Both the position numbers and the translations under genes were made by a program. A DNA stretch of 64,000 bases from Nicotiana tabacum (taxonomy: Eukaryota > Streptophyta > Magnoliopsida > Solanales > Solanaceae): contig NC_134082.1 of NCBI RefSeq assembly GCF_000715075.1, forward strand, positions 59,359,466-59,423,465, read 5' to 3'. Below the pieces are notes generated by a model. That model ran no database searches. It saw only the letters and a list, made by a program, of their open reading frames with translations, and was not told the DNA's origin. How positions within the stretch are numbered: the first letter of the stretch is position 1; each line of letters begins with the position of its first letter. Positions 21,714 through 35,094 of this stretch are shown here, piece after piece.

Positions 21714-24700
21714 CTAGGCTACATAGGTGTCACGAGTCATGAGCAGGTTTAGGAGAGTCTCGTGGATCGGTACAGAGACGTCTGTACTTATCCTTGGGAG
21801 GCTGTAGAACCTTTAGGAAAAACTTCACATTCTTGAATTCTCATTGTGCGTCCTTGATTCAGCTTGAAATGTAACTCTTTGAATTCCTTCCATGCATTCG
21901 TATGCATGGATGAGCGCTCGGTATCAGTTGTGCATTGACGGCTTGTGATACCCTGATCGAGGGGCGAGATGTGGTTTCTGTGTGTTGATGTTGGGCCAGT
22001 CTGGAGGAATTGAGGCCGAGTTTTGCCTATAGTTTGAGCACTAAGGCATTGATTATGTGAGCACGTGCTTTTGTATTTGTATGTCCGATAGTGTCCCTAT
22101 TAGTGGAAGTGATGTCTGGATGAATATGTGATGAGTATGATGTGACTACGAGATGTGTTCATATGATTTGAATGAGACGAGAAGGGTCTGCTTGGGGGTA
22201 GTAGGAACTATCCGGTGCTTGATTTCCATTGTGATTTGATATATAGTCTGAGTTGTGGGCATGTTGAAGGACCTTTTCATGTTGCCTAGTTGGGAAGTGA
22301 AGTAGACTTCACATTGTGATATGAGTTCAGACTCGGGAAAATTAATTGACTGCATATTGTTTATGACGGTGCAAAGGTATAAAGAGATGTTACTTTGAGG
22401 CAAAACAGGTGGGTTATCTCCTGCGGAGTGTTGTGAAGTTTGTGTGATACTTATGTTGTTTGTTGGAAGACCTCTTTTACCAGTGAGATATATGTGTCAC
22501 AATATGAATTTTGATCGCTTAAGAGAGTGAGCTCGACTATTATGAGAGTGAATGCAAGATTTGTAGAATACTTGAAGTACTGTATGGTCGGTGTTGCACA
22601 AACTTATGAAGGATTGAGTTTAATCTCAAACCGGTATTATGGAAGTAATAGAGTATACGCATTATGAGTTATTGGGTGTTTTGATCTACGGCTTTGAGCC
22701 AAGTGGGGGAGTCTGCTATTGATTAGTTGATTGCACGACTATGTGCTATGTTGGTTCCAGTTTGAGGCATACTGGCGAATCAGTTATGGCTTACGGAGGT
22801 TGAGACCAAGGATGGCTCGAGTAAAAGAAATTTCAATAGAGGTTATGTTATGCTTTATGGGCGTATGAGAATCACAGAATGAATTGAGTTGTTATTGGTA
22901 AAAGATGTATGGTACATAGAATAGGAAGTTGCTTGGTTGCATTATGGTGAGGTTACATTCTGCGGTGTCGGAGTGCTAATAAGGCACAAGTTGTTTAGTT
23001 CATTTGATCAGCTAATTGAGGTTTAAGTAGAGTGGATGACTCTAATAAATGGTTCTAATGGGTTCAAGATTTTACATGTAATAATTGGAGATTTTCAGGT
23101 TGTATATTTGGCTAGAAACTGAGGTTTGCATTGAAGGGTATCAAGACTCATGGTATTTCTATATCATTATGGATTCCACACATCAGTATCAGGAAGATGA
23201 AGGTAATGGCTTTAGATTCACAGGAAGTTTCTTCAGGGAAAGCATTTCGAATATGGTGCTTTTAGGTATATTTGAGAAAGTAGTCAACGGCTTATGAACC
23301 GTAGGACGGTGTGGCTTTATGCTTGGGTCTCATGTGGTGAGTCTAGGTCGAGGATTGTGGTGTTATAGCGAGAATAAGTATCAAGTTGAAAGTAATCAGA
23401 AGGAACTTGGGTAGATGGGTTAGCTTGGTAGTAGGCCAGATCGACATGGTAAGGATATGATTAGTTCTTTGGGTGCTTACGAGGTAATGAATTTCTACAG
23501 GTGCTTCACAACAATTCTCTTGGGTTTTAGTGGCCTGCGCAGCTTGGTTGAGTTAGAAGGATTCAGTCCTGACGGTTTAGTTTTGTGCAAATGGAATTCG
23601 GAGAGTTCTTGATGGTTTCTACCATGGTAAGAGATGTATATTTCTACAAGAGTGAGGAACATGGGATGTGTAGCTGGTTTCTTCTAGATGGGATCAATGG
23701 AAAGTTCTTGGCTAGTTGAGTATGTAGTTGCTTGTGGCTCGGAAGGGATATGAAGTTCTCATGTTTATCCTAGGATGGTATGGTATATGCGGTATGTTGT
23801 GTAGGATTGAGATTTGCATGTGTAAGGTCACGGTTCAGTTTGAAAGGAAGGTCACAAAATCTTAGGTAGCATGGACAGTTCAGATGACAAGATAAATGAG
23901 ATCACTGATTGGTGTGGCTTGATGTGGGTATACATTTTAGAAATGGCGATGTGTTTGAGTTGAGGATACTTCATTAGTATTGCGGTACTCTCTTATTGGA
24001 TCGACTGTTGATATTCAAGTTTGCTTGGTGGCACAAAAGAATTATAGGAGTACCTCTCGTGGGATGATTGGGTATTAGAGGTGTGTTGTATATTCAGACG
24101 GTGGAGTTGGGATCGGATATGATGATTCACGTGCTATATGGATTTGGAGACTAAGAGTTCTCATAAATAGGTTAGGTCGTGGTTGTGGACCGCGTATATC
24201 GGTCTTTTGTGGTAAATGTTGGAGGTTTGGAGATCCGAGTGGATCCTTATTACTTGGTATGCTAGATTTTAGTGTGATATTGGGTATGGACTAGTTGTCT
24301 CCGTGTCGTATTATTCTGGGCTGTTGCGCTAAGGTGACGACGTTGGCTATGTTGGCAATGCCACAGAGTGAGTGGCGAGGTTCGACAGATTATGTCCCCA
24401 GTAGGGAGATTTCATTTTTTGAAGACCCAACGGATGGCTGGGAAGGGTTGTCCTTCTTATTTGGCCTTCGTGATGGATGTTAAGGCAGAAATCCTACCAT
24501 TGATTCAGTTCTGGTGGTAAGGAATTTTTCGGATGTGTTTACTACTGCCGGGCATGTTGTCGGACATGGTTATCGATTTCGGTATTGGTTTGGTGCTGGG
24601 CACTCAGCCCATTTCTATTTCACCGTATCGTATGGCACCGACAGAGTTGAAGGAATTGAAGGAGCAACTTCAGGAACTCCTTGATAACGGGTTCATTTTG

Positions 24701-25944
24701 TAGACCAATATGGATGTGTGTTCTGCATCGAGTCGGTTTGGCGGTCTCTGAGTTGCTATTGTTGAGGGATGTGTTGATTTGATTGTTATTGAGCTTATTA
24801 GTGATTTGGGGAGTTCTATGAGTTACCTTTCCGTGTTGTGAGGCGTTGGGATTTGTTGGTTATAGGCACATGTAGTGCGGTTTTGTTGGGGTCTCTCAGT
24901 GGAATTCAAGCGGGAAAGAGTATTGGGTATTGCTCGGTAGATGACGTATCGGTTGTGTCCTTTGGGGTTTGTGTAATATTATGTCAATTGCTTCGCCATG
25001 GTTATAATGATTTGTTTTGGTTCTAGACACCGAAATGCACATGGTTGTCGATTTTAAGCATAGTGACTTGAGGTGTTTCATGTGGGCCAGTGTTTGGATA
25101 GGGTCGCGCATTGTAGCAAAGTTATGTGGAGGTATGACCCTTCGGGTTGATTCGTGTGTTCTATTTCTACGATGTGTGACGGGTTCTCAGCATTGTGTAT
25201 AGTGGTACTAGTGAGCCTGCTGTACAGCTCTCTCATTTGAGTCATTTTTCATGATTGAGTACGTTCGAATTGTTGCTATTTGGTGTACGGATTGCATGAG
25301 TTATGGCTTTAGATTGTATTGATGTGTCATGTCACTAGAGTAGTTGTGTTGGATTAGACGAGATCGTTGGGATCTAGAATGAATACAAACATATTCAGTT
25401 TCAGTATGTTGGAAGGATAATATCGATGTTCGGCTCAGAAATTTGCTATGGTCCTTGCCAAAGGAGAAGTGGCTTCACGAATGGTTGATCTGAGGAATGG
25501 TTATGACTTTCTATGTGTTTCATTTATCATTGGCAGTATATGAAAGTGTTGGAATGAGACTTTAATTGATAAGAGATTTATTATCGGTATTCGGTTGTTG
25601 TGTGCAGCTGTCGTTATTGGAAGTTATCGCTACAAGTGTCTGAGTTATGCAGTATATCTTGTGATTGCACCTAGGGTTGCAGATATGGTTTGTTACAGCT
25701 TGTTCGGGCTTATTCAGAGTATGGATGTGAGATTCTGATCTTGTAGATGATTTCAGAGGTGGAAATGTGGTTCTAAGGTTTATGGGCTGGGTTGGATTGT
25801 GAAATTTCAGTTACATTATGTTATCAGACCTATATGAGATAGGGTGACATGAGATCACCCCCAAGTATATGCATGGTAAGGTTACACAACAATTTGATGG
25901 GTTTTGGAACAACTATAGGCACGTTAGAGGACGAACATATGTTT
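21714..25944 (+). other. Element B interior, mostly non-coding
   Basis: Over 4 kb in which only a protease/RT-start relic at 24165-24705 is recognisable. No gag core, RNase H or integrase motif can be found in any frame. Open frames of 60-85 codons here (for example 22146-22403 and 23085-23297) show no known motif and are likely chance. The 3' end carries the GAGGACGAACATATGTTTAA-type sequence typical of chromovirus 3' ends. Confidence 0.7.
24165..24705 (+). pseudogene. Element B protease and RT-start relic
   Basis: In shifting frames this region matches the chromoviral protease to RT linker. It shows VVDRVY near the start, then MLDFSVILGMD, then SPCRIILGCCAKVTTLAM and SEWRGSTDYVPSREISFF in the frame at 24295-24483. 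Next come a [12 protein letters not shown] block and the [20 protein letters not shown] region, read with frameshifts. Similarity ends near 24705, at the point where RT should begin. It is a fossil of the same pol family as A and F. Confidence 0.75.
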
Positions 25945-25957
25945 AAGTGGGGGAGGA
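25945..25957 (+). other. Element B polypurine tract
   Basis: AAGTGGGGGAGGA directly precedes the 3' LTR start TATAACGACC (TG of the LTR mutated to TA). Confidence 0.8.
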
Positions 25958-27975
25958 TATAACGACCCGACCGGTCATTTTAATTGCATTTCGCTCGCCA
26001 TTTCTCGGGCATGAATAGCCCCATGTGATGTATTATGACTTATGTAAATCGTCGATTTTGGTTTTAAGGATAGTCAGAATATATTTGGAAGAACAATTTA
26101 CAGTTTGAAGCATAAAATTTGAAAGGTTTGACCAAGTTTGGACTTGTTAATGTATGATCTCGGATGAAAATTTTTATGATTTGGTTAGCCCCGTTAGTTG
26201 ATTTGGGACTTGGGAGCGCGTCCGAAATCTGTTTTGGAGGTCCGGAGTATATTTAGGCTTGAATTGACAAAAATTGAAATTTTGGCGTTTTCCGGTTAAT
26301 AAGTGAGATTTTGATTTAGGGGTTAGAATGAAATTCCGAAAGTTGGAGTAGGTCCGTTGTGTCATTTGTTGCATGTGTGTAAAATTTCAGGTCATTTGGA
26401 CGAGGTTTGACAAACTTTTTTATCAAAAGCGAAATTCGAAAGTTTTTGGAGTTCTTAGGCTTGAATCCGTGGTTGACCGGTTGTTTCGATGTTGTTTTGG
26501 TGTTTCGAAGATTGGTATAAGTTTGGATGGTATTATATGACTTTTTTGTACTTTTGGTTGAGGTCCCGGGGGTCTCAGGGTGATTTTGGATGGTTGACGG
26601 GAGATTTGGAGTTTGAGATTTGCAGGTGAAGCTGCTGAACCACTGTCATAACCGCACATGCAGCTTGGGGACCGCAGAAGCGGAAGGCTAGCCGCAGATG
26701 TGGAAGTTGGTGTGAAGGGCTGAAGCACAGGTGCAGATGGTTTGGTCGCACCTGCGAGACCACAGGTGCAGAAGGTGAGGAGCAGGTGCGGACTTCTGGT
26801 TTTAAGTGAAAACCGCAAATGCGGTTCTTTGGACGCAGATGCGGTACCGCAGGTGCGGTGTATGGACCGTAGGTGCGAAAAGCCTGGGTCAGAAAGTATA
26901 AAAGGTTCCCTTCGCGAATTTTTGGTTATTTCACCATTTCTAAGACAACTTTGGAGCTTTTTGAGAGATTTTGAAGAGAGAATTAAAGGGAATTTCATTA
27001 AGGTAAGATTTTTGAACATAAAACTCGTTCTATGGTGTTATTTCATTGATTAGGCTTGGAATTTATGGAAATTTGTGGGTAAATATTGAAGAAACTATGG
27101 CTTGATATTGGAGACCTAAAATTAGGGATTTGAGGGGTCATTTGTGGTTGGATATTAGTACTTTTGATATGAATGAACTCGTGGGGGAATAAGGATTCCA
27201 CTGATGTAAATTTTTTTGGATTCCGAGACGTGGGCCCAGGGGTCGGGTTTTGACCAATATTGGGATTTTGATTTAATTTGATTATTTTCGAGTGGGCTCT
27301 GTTTCCTTAGCATATTTTGATGGTTACATACTTATTTTGGTTAGATTTGGAGCAACCGGAGGCCGATTCAAGAGACAAGGGCATGACGGGCTAGAGTTTG
27401 GACCAGATAGAGGTAAGTAATGATTGTAAATGTTTCTCCTGAGGATGTGAAACCCCGAATTTCACATTCTTATGCTACTTTGAGGTGACGTACACGCTTG
27501 ATGACGAGCGTGGGGTCGTGCACCGTTGGAGATTGTTACTTAGTCTGTCCCGTATGACTGTTAAACCGCGTATTTGATTGAAAATTATTTGCTATCATTG
27601 TGTTTTGGAAAGTATCATCATGTCTTGGGCTGAATGCCATATTTGGGACTCGTTCCAACTATTTTGGACCCTTAGAGGATTTTTACTACTATTCCTCACT
27701 ATTTTAGACTTCATATTTATACTCAGTCATGCTGTATCCTACTGTTTTCATAACTCAACCATATTTACTCCGTTTTGATATTTTAAATAATATTTTGGGT
27801 TGAGCATCATGTTTTACTGTTGCCTGAGTGGTTTGTGAGATTCTCACTGAATAAGGATGAGGGCTTGTGTTGTAAGGATACTATGGGATCGGGCTGCGCG
27901 TCGCAATAGTATTATACTGAATCATAATTATAAGGTCAAGGGCTTGATTTGTTATACCACGAGGTGGCTTGATAT
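25958..27975 (+). repeat. Element B 3' LTR, left part
   Basis: Matches the 5' LTR from its start to GGCTTGATAT, including the palindrome cluster (26625-26880) and TATA box (26897-26904). Element C is inserted at 27975/27976. The remainder resumes at 46019. The uninterrupted 5' LTR shows the empty site near 20780-20795. Confidence 0.93.
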
Positions 27976-30194
27976 TGTAGACATGTAATTTTTGACCCTC
28001 CCTAAGATTTTACATATTTTAGCATTCAAATACTTAGTTTATGTATAATATAGTTATTTCAATTAATTTTGACTCTTTTACTTTATTTCGTTACAAAAAT
28101 AAAAATTACAAAAATATTTTACTTTATGTACCTTGCTTAAATTTAAAAAAAATACAAAGATAGTACCTTATTTTTACCTTTATATAATCTTGAAAATACA
28201 AAAAAAATAGTTTCATGTTTTAATATAGTTTAGTTTAATTAATTAGGATTAGGTTTTGCATTGTACAATATTTTTATCTTATATTAAAGGGAGTTAATTA
28301 AGGTGTTGGACTACAATTTTAAGAGTCTTAGAGCCTAATTTTTGGCCCAATTCGGATTAGCCCATTAAGCCCAATACCCAATCCCCACTAACCTAACCCT
28401 AAGACCTAAAACCTATACTACTTAAAACACCTATCAGCACACTACACAAAAAAGAACTAACCTAGAATCCCTACCCAAAAAATCAGACCAGCCGTAACTC
28501 CCAAAAGGACCCCCCCGATCGGCTCATCTTCTTCAGAGAGGCAGTAGCCATTTCCATGGCTTCTTCTTAACATAGAACACCCCAACGTTCCCCTCATCTC
28601 TCACGAACAAACTAACAGAAACAGACCTAGAGAACCTAACACACAAGAGCCGTTACCCCTTCTTCTTCACAAAATCAGAACTCCAAAAAGAACACCCCTA
28701 AGCTTCAGCAATATGAGCCGTGACCTTCTCCTAACCTAAGACCCCCCCCCCCAGTGGTGGCTTCTTCTTCATATACACACAGCAGCCCTCAGATCTCGAA
28801 CTTCTTGAGCAACAAAAAATAGCCGCAAGACAAAGAGGGAGCCGTTCTCTCTGATTTTGGAGCCCCAAAAAGACCTGAAGACCCCAGTGGTTCCTCTCTT
28901 ATTCTTCAACAAGGAGGAACCGTAATCTCCTTAACCTAAGAGCCGGTGCTACACCTACTGTTGCCAATGCCATCTCCAAACCACAAAGCACTTCACAGAG
29001 CCGTTGGTTTCGTTTTTCAGTTCTTATTCGAGTTTCCGGCGCCATTGACATTTCCCGGTCGAAGTCCGTGTTTGATTCGAGTTTATTTTACTGCTCTGTT
29101 TGGTTTTATTTTTGGAAGTCCATTTACATTTTAAAAGCTTTCAAGGAAATTTGATTCTTCTATTCTAAGGTTCATTCTTAACCGATCTTTTACTTTAAGT
29201 AATTTTTGTTCTAATTATATTTCAAATCTTGCTCTACTTGTTCTTTGTAGTATTTTATTGACTGTGTTACGTTATTTGAACTAGTATATATTGAAAGTTT
29301 GTTGAATATGTCCCTCTTCTTTTGAATGAAGATTTGTGTGAAATACATGGTGTTAAAAGTTGGGATATAGGCTTGCTTTGTTTTTCCTCGTTATTTTGGT
29401 CTAATTACTCATGCTTGCTGCATTGTCATAGTCTACTATTTGCTAACCATTCCTCTATTATATTACTAGATTGAAGATGTAGTCGGATAGGTTTGAAAGT
29501 TTCATCTTAAAAAGGAAAAAAGATAAGAAAGATAGTGCTTGGAATAATTTATGGGGTACTGGATAATGAATGAAAGTAAATTTGGGTGTGACATGGTCAT
29601 ATTTGGTATTACTTTATTATTTCAATCACTACTTTTAGCATGCTCATAATCTACTATCATGATTGTGTACACATTCGCGTGACATAATTATAATTTTGGA
29701 AAACAAAATCAGAGTATGCATTCGCGCAACATCGACTAAACTTTCTTAATAATAACAAAACGTTATTAATAGTGGACACGTTCGCATGACACGATTTTTG
29801 ACGCGCCAAACAAATGGGTACACGTGTGCGTGACCTATTTTAAGATAATTTCTTAATTAAAAAAGGTAAATGCACATAGGTTCTAAAATAACTAATTAGA
29901 CAATTTAATTAAGTCAAGTATGATTAAAGCGACCGTGCTAAAACCACGGAACTCGGGAATGCCTAACACCTTCTCCCGGGTTAACATAATTTCTTACCCG
30001 AATTTTTGTGTTTTGCAAACCATAAATAAGAGTCAAACCTTCCTCGATTCGGGATTTTAAATCGGTGACTTGGGACACCATAAATTATCCTAGGTGGCAA
30101 CTCTAAATTTGATAAATAATCTCGTTTCAATTGTCACTTAAATTGGAAAAAACTCTCTTATACCCTTTTCGGGGTAGAAAAAGGAGGCGTGACA
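27976..30194 (+). repeat. Element C 5' LTR, 2.2 kb
   Basis: It pairs with 43776-46013 with a few percent visible differences. The region 28380-29130 resembles a transcript leader with CCATGGCTTCTTCTT-like stretches and a short open frame (28946-29134) without known motifs. Repeated CACGTTCGCGTGAC-like motifs lie at 29666-29840. U5 contains a TGGCAACTC at 30095-30103. Confidence 0.93.
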
Positions 30195-30198
30195 GCTC

Positions 30199-30217
30199 TG
30201 GCAACTCTGCTGGGGAC
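30199..30217 (+). other. Element C primer binding site (tRNA-Arg type)
   Basis: TGGCAACTCTGCTGGGGAC starts four bases after the LTR end. It would pair, with a mismatch, with the 3' end of plant tRNA-Arg. E starts its primer site with the same core. Confidence 0.75.
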
Positions 30218-31461
30218 AAGAACCCAAAATCTTTGGTTCACGGTTCAAGAATTTGAGCTTTTTAATATGATTTTTACTTGGCTTTATTTATTGTTAATAT
30301 TACTGTATTTTTGTGAACCTAATGTGCTAATTTCTGTTTATTTACCATCTCGATATTGTTTGAATTTTATTAAAATTCCTTCTTACGCCACCCTTCCGAG
30401 TCTTCTAAAATATGGTGCACACGTACGCGTGGTCCACTTTCTGTTAGAAGTCATACCAATTAGAACGAGGTTGGGCCAGCAACAAGGCCGGATAGACTTT
30501 CGTGCTCCCGGTACGTTGCCCCCCTCTTCTACTCGAGTTGTTCGCTCGGGTAAGTCAGGTCTAGAACACAACCCCAGGTCTAAACCTAGAATAACATAAC
30601 CTCATGTCGGATCCATAAAAAGAACATTTGTTTGCATCACGTGCATTTGACTTTGGGGACTCAACACAAGAGTTGAGTCCGTCTAGGACAGGTGTACCCT
30701 AAAAATAAAATACCATCCTAATGCATCCTATGTGCTAAATGTTGCATTTCTTCAAGGGTAAAAGGGTCATTTGGCGGACCAATGATGGTTGAGGATAAAT
30801 GATAAAGAAAAGAGGGTGAAGTGTAAAAATAATGCAAGTAGGGCCCAGTTATATTTTTCTTTCACATTTTCTTTAATAAAAAGACAAAAAAATTGAAAAA
30901 TTAAAAAATCCAAAAAGCTTTTGCACTTCCCCATTATTTTTCAAAAAAAAAAGACAAAATATATTTACTTCAAATTAGTGTTCTGTTTTTAAATTCTCTC
31001 CCGTATCCGATCTGCCCGAACTGCATACCTGATTCTCGTCTTTTGGGGCGTGATACGTAGGCAGCCCACATAGAGTCTGGTCTTCTTAGCGAGTCTTAGG
31101 TTCTTGGTTTCGCGGGGTCATAGCCAAATCTTGCATGTCTAGCCACGTAAGCCGTTTTGACAAAATAGCCTCAATCATGTCTTGCATGTGTCCAACAGGA
31201 AGTGTTATTGTCTCACATAGTATTCTAGGTCTTTAACTTTATTTGGTCTTAATTTTCTCATACAGGTGTGAATCTACTTACCGGAGTTTGAGCATGGATA
31301 TTTTCCCGGGTCCAAAATCCAAAAAAAAAAAATTCTTTTTGAGGTTCTTCTTTGGGAAATATATAAAAAACAAAAAATATCCTTTTATTTTCACTAGAAC
31401 TTTAGGACATTCTGCATAGAAGAAAAAATATACTTTATCTTTTATTTATCTTTAGAGTTTC
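30218..31461 (+). other. Element C leader, part 1
   Basis: Untranslated. It contains copy 3 of the recurring motif (31019-31083) and, near its end (31331-31461), a T/A-rich unit of about 130 bp that is repeated on the other side of solo LTR S at 35150-35290. The open frame at 30189-30599 starts in the LTR and has no known motif. Confidence 0.6.
31019..31083 (+). repeat. Recurring untranslated motif, copy 3
   Basis: Blocks CTGCATACCTGATTCTCGTC, GTGATACGTAGGCAGCCC and GAGTCTGGTC lie in the same order as the other copies. Confidence 0.65.
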
Positions 31462-32509
31462 TGCCACGACCCCAAAATCCCTCCAAATGAGTCGTGATGA
31501 CACCTAGTCTCTAAACTAGGTAAGCCTAACATTTTCTGTAATAACATGGATATTTACTAACTTTAAATTAAATTACCCTGAACAAATTATAGTTCCCAAA
31601 CCTGTGGTATAAGTCATAAGCCTTTCTAAGAGTAGTTATACAAAATAAATACGTCACTATTCCGAAACAAAAGGAACATATGAAAATAAGTACAACTGAA
31701 GGTGACTACAAGACCTGCGAACGCTGTAGCAGGTTTACCTTGAGTCTCCACTGCAATGACCCGCACAGCTACTACCGATCCAAATACTTGGATCTGTACA
31801 CAAAAATATACAGAAGTGTAGTATGAGCACACCACGGCGGTGCCCAGTAAGTATCAAGACTAACCTCGATGGGGTAGTGACGAGGAACAGTCAAGACACC
31901 TACTGGTCAAATGAAATGAATAGGATGGGATAATAAAATATCGAGACAAAAATAACGAGGTAATACCAACAACGGAGAGAAATCAAAATACAAACAGTAG
32001 GAACAATAAAGGGACAACACGGGTAATAACTAACGATAACCAAGTAAATCAACACTGACATAATAGGAACAGAGACAAGTAAGAATGTTCTCAAATGAAG
32101 AAGGCAATGCCAACACAGCCAATCACATCATGACTAGTACACAATCCCGACCATCTCAACCCTCGATTTCTCATATTATAATCTCAACTTCCAAACCTTC
32201 AGCACACATGGCACCTTGTGCTCGCATATTTTTCCATCTCACTTTTAACAACAAAATCCACATGCTATACATTACATAATGTCCTTATAAATGCACTCAA
32301 GATGTTCAAGAAATCTCATTTACATGATATAAAGTAAATTACAATTTCTAAACTAATTTAGGAAAAACCAACGAGAAAAGTTGAAGTTGTTTAGTATAAT
32401 TAAATGCTAGCAGTATGAAGTAATACATGATAATAAGAATAACAACGACTATAGCAGAGACAAAATAATCACAGAAGGAATACAACTCAATACATAGATA
32501 ACAATCGGG

Positions 32510-32815
32510 GATCTCTTAGTATCCCGAGGATCTCTTATTATCCTCAATATGTGTGCTGAGGATCTTTTGGTATCCCGAGGGTCTCTTGGTATCCTCAATA
32601 TATGTGCTGGGGATCTCTTGGTATCCCGAGGATCTCTTAGTATCCTCAATATATGTGTTGGAGATCTCTTAGTATCTTCAATATATGTGCTGGGGATCTC
32701 TTGGTATCCTGAGGATCTCTTAGTATCCTCAATATATGTTCTAGGGATCTCTTGGTATCCCGAGGATCTCTTGGTATTCTCAATATATTTGTTGGGTTTC
32801 TCTTGGTATCCCGCA
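32510..32815. repeat. GATCTCTTGGTATCC minisatellite in solo LTR S
   Basis: Alternating GATCTCTTGGTATCCCGAG and GATCTCTTAGTATCCTCAAT units, about 25 bp each and partly paired into 50-bp higher units, followed by ATATGTGCTGGG. The same family of repeats is in F's LTR at 61675-61860. Confidence 0.88.
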
Positions 32816-32904
32816 CTACAGTCCATATCAATATAAATGTACATGTGCACGACATCTCCCTTCATGCTTTATCACTCTTCCTCACCCAAACAGTATAAAC
32901 AACA

Positions 32905-33140
32905 ACATCCTGGCAAGGGAATCATTCAAATAGAAACTATAATATCCTGGAAAGGGAATCAACGATAGAAACAATAACACCCCGGCAAAGGAGTCAACAA
33001 TAGAAACAATAACGTCCCGGCAAGGGAATCAACAATAGAAACAATAACGTCTCGGCAAGGGAGTCAACAACAGAAACAATAACGTCCCAGCAAGGGAATC
33101 AACAATAGAAACAATAACGTCCCGGCAAGGGAGTCACCAA
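32905..33140. repeat. 36-bp minisatellite in solo LTR S
   Basis: About seven copies of a unit containing CCCGGCAAGGGAATCAACAA followed by TAGAAACAATAACGT. A's 3' LTR carries the reverse-complement version near 50850-50940. Confidence 0.88.
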
Positions 33141-34110
33141 TACATAATAAGGGTCACGAAAATCCAAGAAGCACGATAACCTCAACAAAACAACAAGACA
33201 TAATAAGCACGTGATAGCTACACCGATAACCACAACAATTGGACATGTAACATATTTGCATGAAGTCATAGAGGAACTTACAATCAAGGAGTATCAAGAC
33301 AATAAGGAAGACAATCACTTCAATTAAGGCAATTAAGGGTCAATGTAACACTAGAATTAGAGGAAAGCTATATAGAGGCAATTTAAGCAATTAGCAAAAC
33401 CAATTATAATGGGCTACCTTCCACATAATGAACATAAGGACCTAAGAACCCTAGAGAAAATTTTCCACAAATAAGTCCAAAAACCCACACATCACCTCGC
33501 ATGCACAGACTACAATTAGCATAGAAGTCTCAAATCCTAAGGGGAAGTCTCCTACACAAGGTTAGGCAAGATACTTACCTCAATCCGGCCAATCCAATAC
33601 TCAATTTAGCTTTTTCTTTACCAATTTATCAACGTTCGACTCAATCTAGCCAAAAACAACTTGAATATATCAAACAATACAAGAGAAAATAATTTCAATT
33701 GACAAAACTATGATTCTTAAACAATTTGCAAAAAGCCAACAAACGTCAACTCCTAGGGCCCTCACCTCGGAACCCGACAAAAATTAAAAAAATCGAATAC
33801 CCATTCCGCTACGAGTTCACCCATACAAAAATTATCTAATTCTGATACCATTTGGTCATTCAAATCGTCATTTTACATTTTTGAAAGATTTCACAATTTT
33901 CCCCAAATTTTCCTTTAGGTTCTCATTAATTTGATGTTAAATCTAAGATATAATCACAAAATATAGTTGCAAATTGATTAGAGACACTTACCCAATAATT
34001 TGAAGAAGTTTGGGTCCTTGGAAAATCGTCCATGGAGGTTTAGGGTTTGAGAAAATTGAAAAATGGGTGAAAATCTCGTCAAAACCTCACTTAACAAGCC
34101 TCAGATGTTG

Positions 34111-34225
34111 CATTTGCGACCCAGGGTTCGCATTTGTGAACCCCTCGCAATTACAAACAAAACAGGGCTGGCAGAAGTTGTATTTGCGAACTGGGCATGG
34201 CAAATGCGATAAAAAGTTCGCATTT
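34111..34225 (-). promoter_or_regulatory. GCANNTGC-type cluster in solo LTR S
   Basis: Several GCATTTGCGA, GCATTTGTGA and CAAATGCGA words within about 115 bp, at the same relative place as in the other LTR families. No clear TATA box is seen next to this one. Confidence 0.4.
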
Positions 34226-35094
34226 GTGACCACACCAGAACCAACAATTTTTCCTGATACAAAAATGAGCATAACTTCCTCATACGATGTCCAGATTCGA
34301 TGATTCTTTTTTATATGGCTCCGTAATTTCGATACGGATCTAATGGTTTAAATAAAACTGAATTTGGATCTCATTTGCTCAATATGGTATTATTTTTGCT
34401 TGAAGAGACGACGATGAAGCATCCAAAAACAAGCGCAACATAGCCTAAACCTATCCGAAACTCACCCAAGCCCTCAGGGCTCCAAAACATGCACGCAAGT
34501 CTAAAAATATCATACGAACTTGCTCGTGCAATCAAATCATCAAAATAATATAAAAAACTATGAATTTAACCTCAAAACTCATGATTTTCTAACTTTTTAA
34601 ACGGACGTCCAAATCATGTCAAATCAATTCCGGTTTTCACCAAATTTTACAGATAGGACTTAAATATCATAAAAAACTTTTACTGGGCTCCGGAACCAAA
34701 ATACGGGCCCGATACCAACGAGTTCAAACATTAATTCATTTCTTTTTTTCCTTTAAAAAGCAGCACAACAATTTTCTTCAAAAATTATTTTCTAATGCTA
34801 GGGACCTCAGAATTCAATTCCGGGCATACGACCAACTCTCATATTTTACCGCAGACCTCCCGGGATTGTAGGAACACAAATTCGAGTCTGTTTACCAAAA
34901 ATGTTGACCAAAGTCAACTATAAACCAAATTTTAACTCTAAAAATTATAATTTTCCCCATATTTTCACATAAAAGCTTTCCGGTTTCATGCTCGGACTGT
35001 GCACGGAAGTCGGTACACATAATATAAAGCTACTCGTGACCTCAAACTGCCAAACCGGACAAAATTGCTCAAAACGGCCAATCAGGTCGTTACA

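Larger units (their letters stand above)
31462..35094 (-). mobile_element. Element S: solo LTR inside C's leader
   Basis: On the minus strand it starts TGTAACGACC (35094) and ends GGTCGTGGCA (31462), standard LTR ends, with no internal region. It resembles A's and F's LTRs in layout: a GCANNTGC cluster (34111-34225) and minisatellites (32510-32815, 32905-33140). Flanks GTTTC and GATAC match at only three of five bases, so the target duplication is doubtful. No protein-coding gene is supported inside. Confidence 0.8.

Noticed and set aside
30189..30599. 136-codon open frame near C's primer site
   Set aside because: It begins in the LTR, crosses the primer site and has no recognisable motif. 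It is not conserved as coding with E.
32449..32865. 138-codon frame with repeated RDPRDTKRS-like peptide on the minus strand
   Set aside because: It is the translation of the minisatellite in solo LTR S, open on both strands, with no independent sign of coding.
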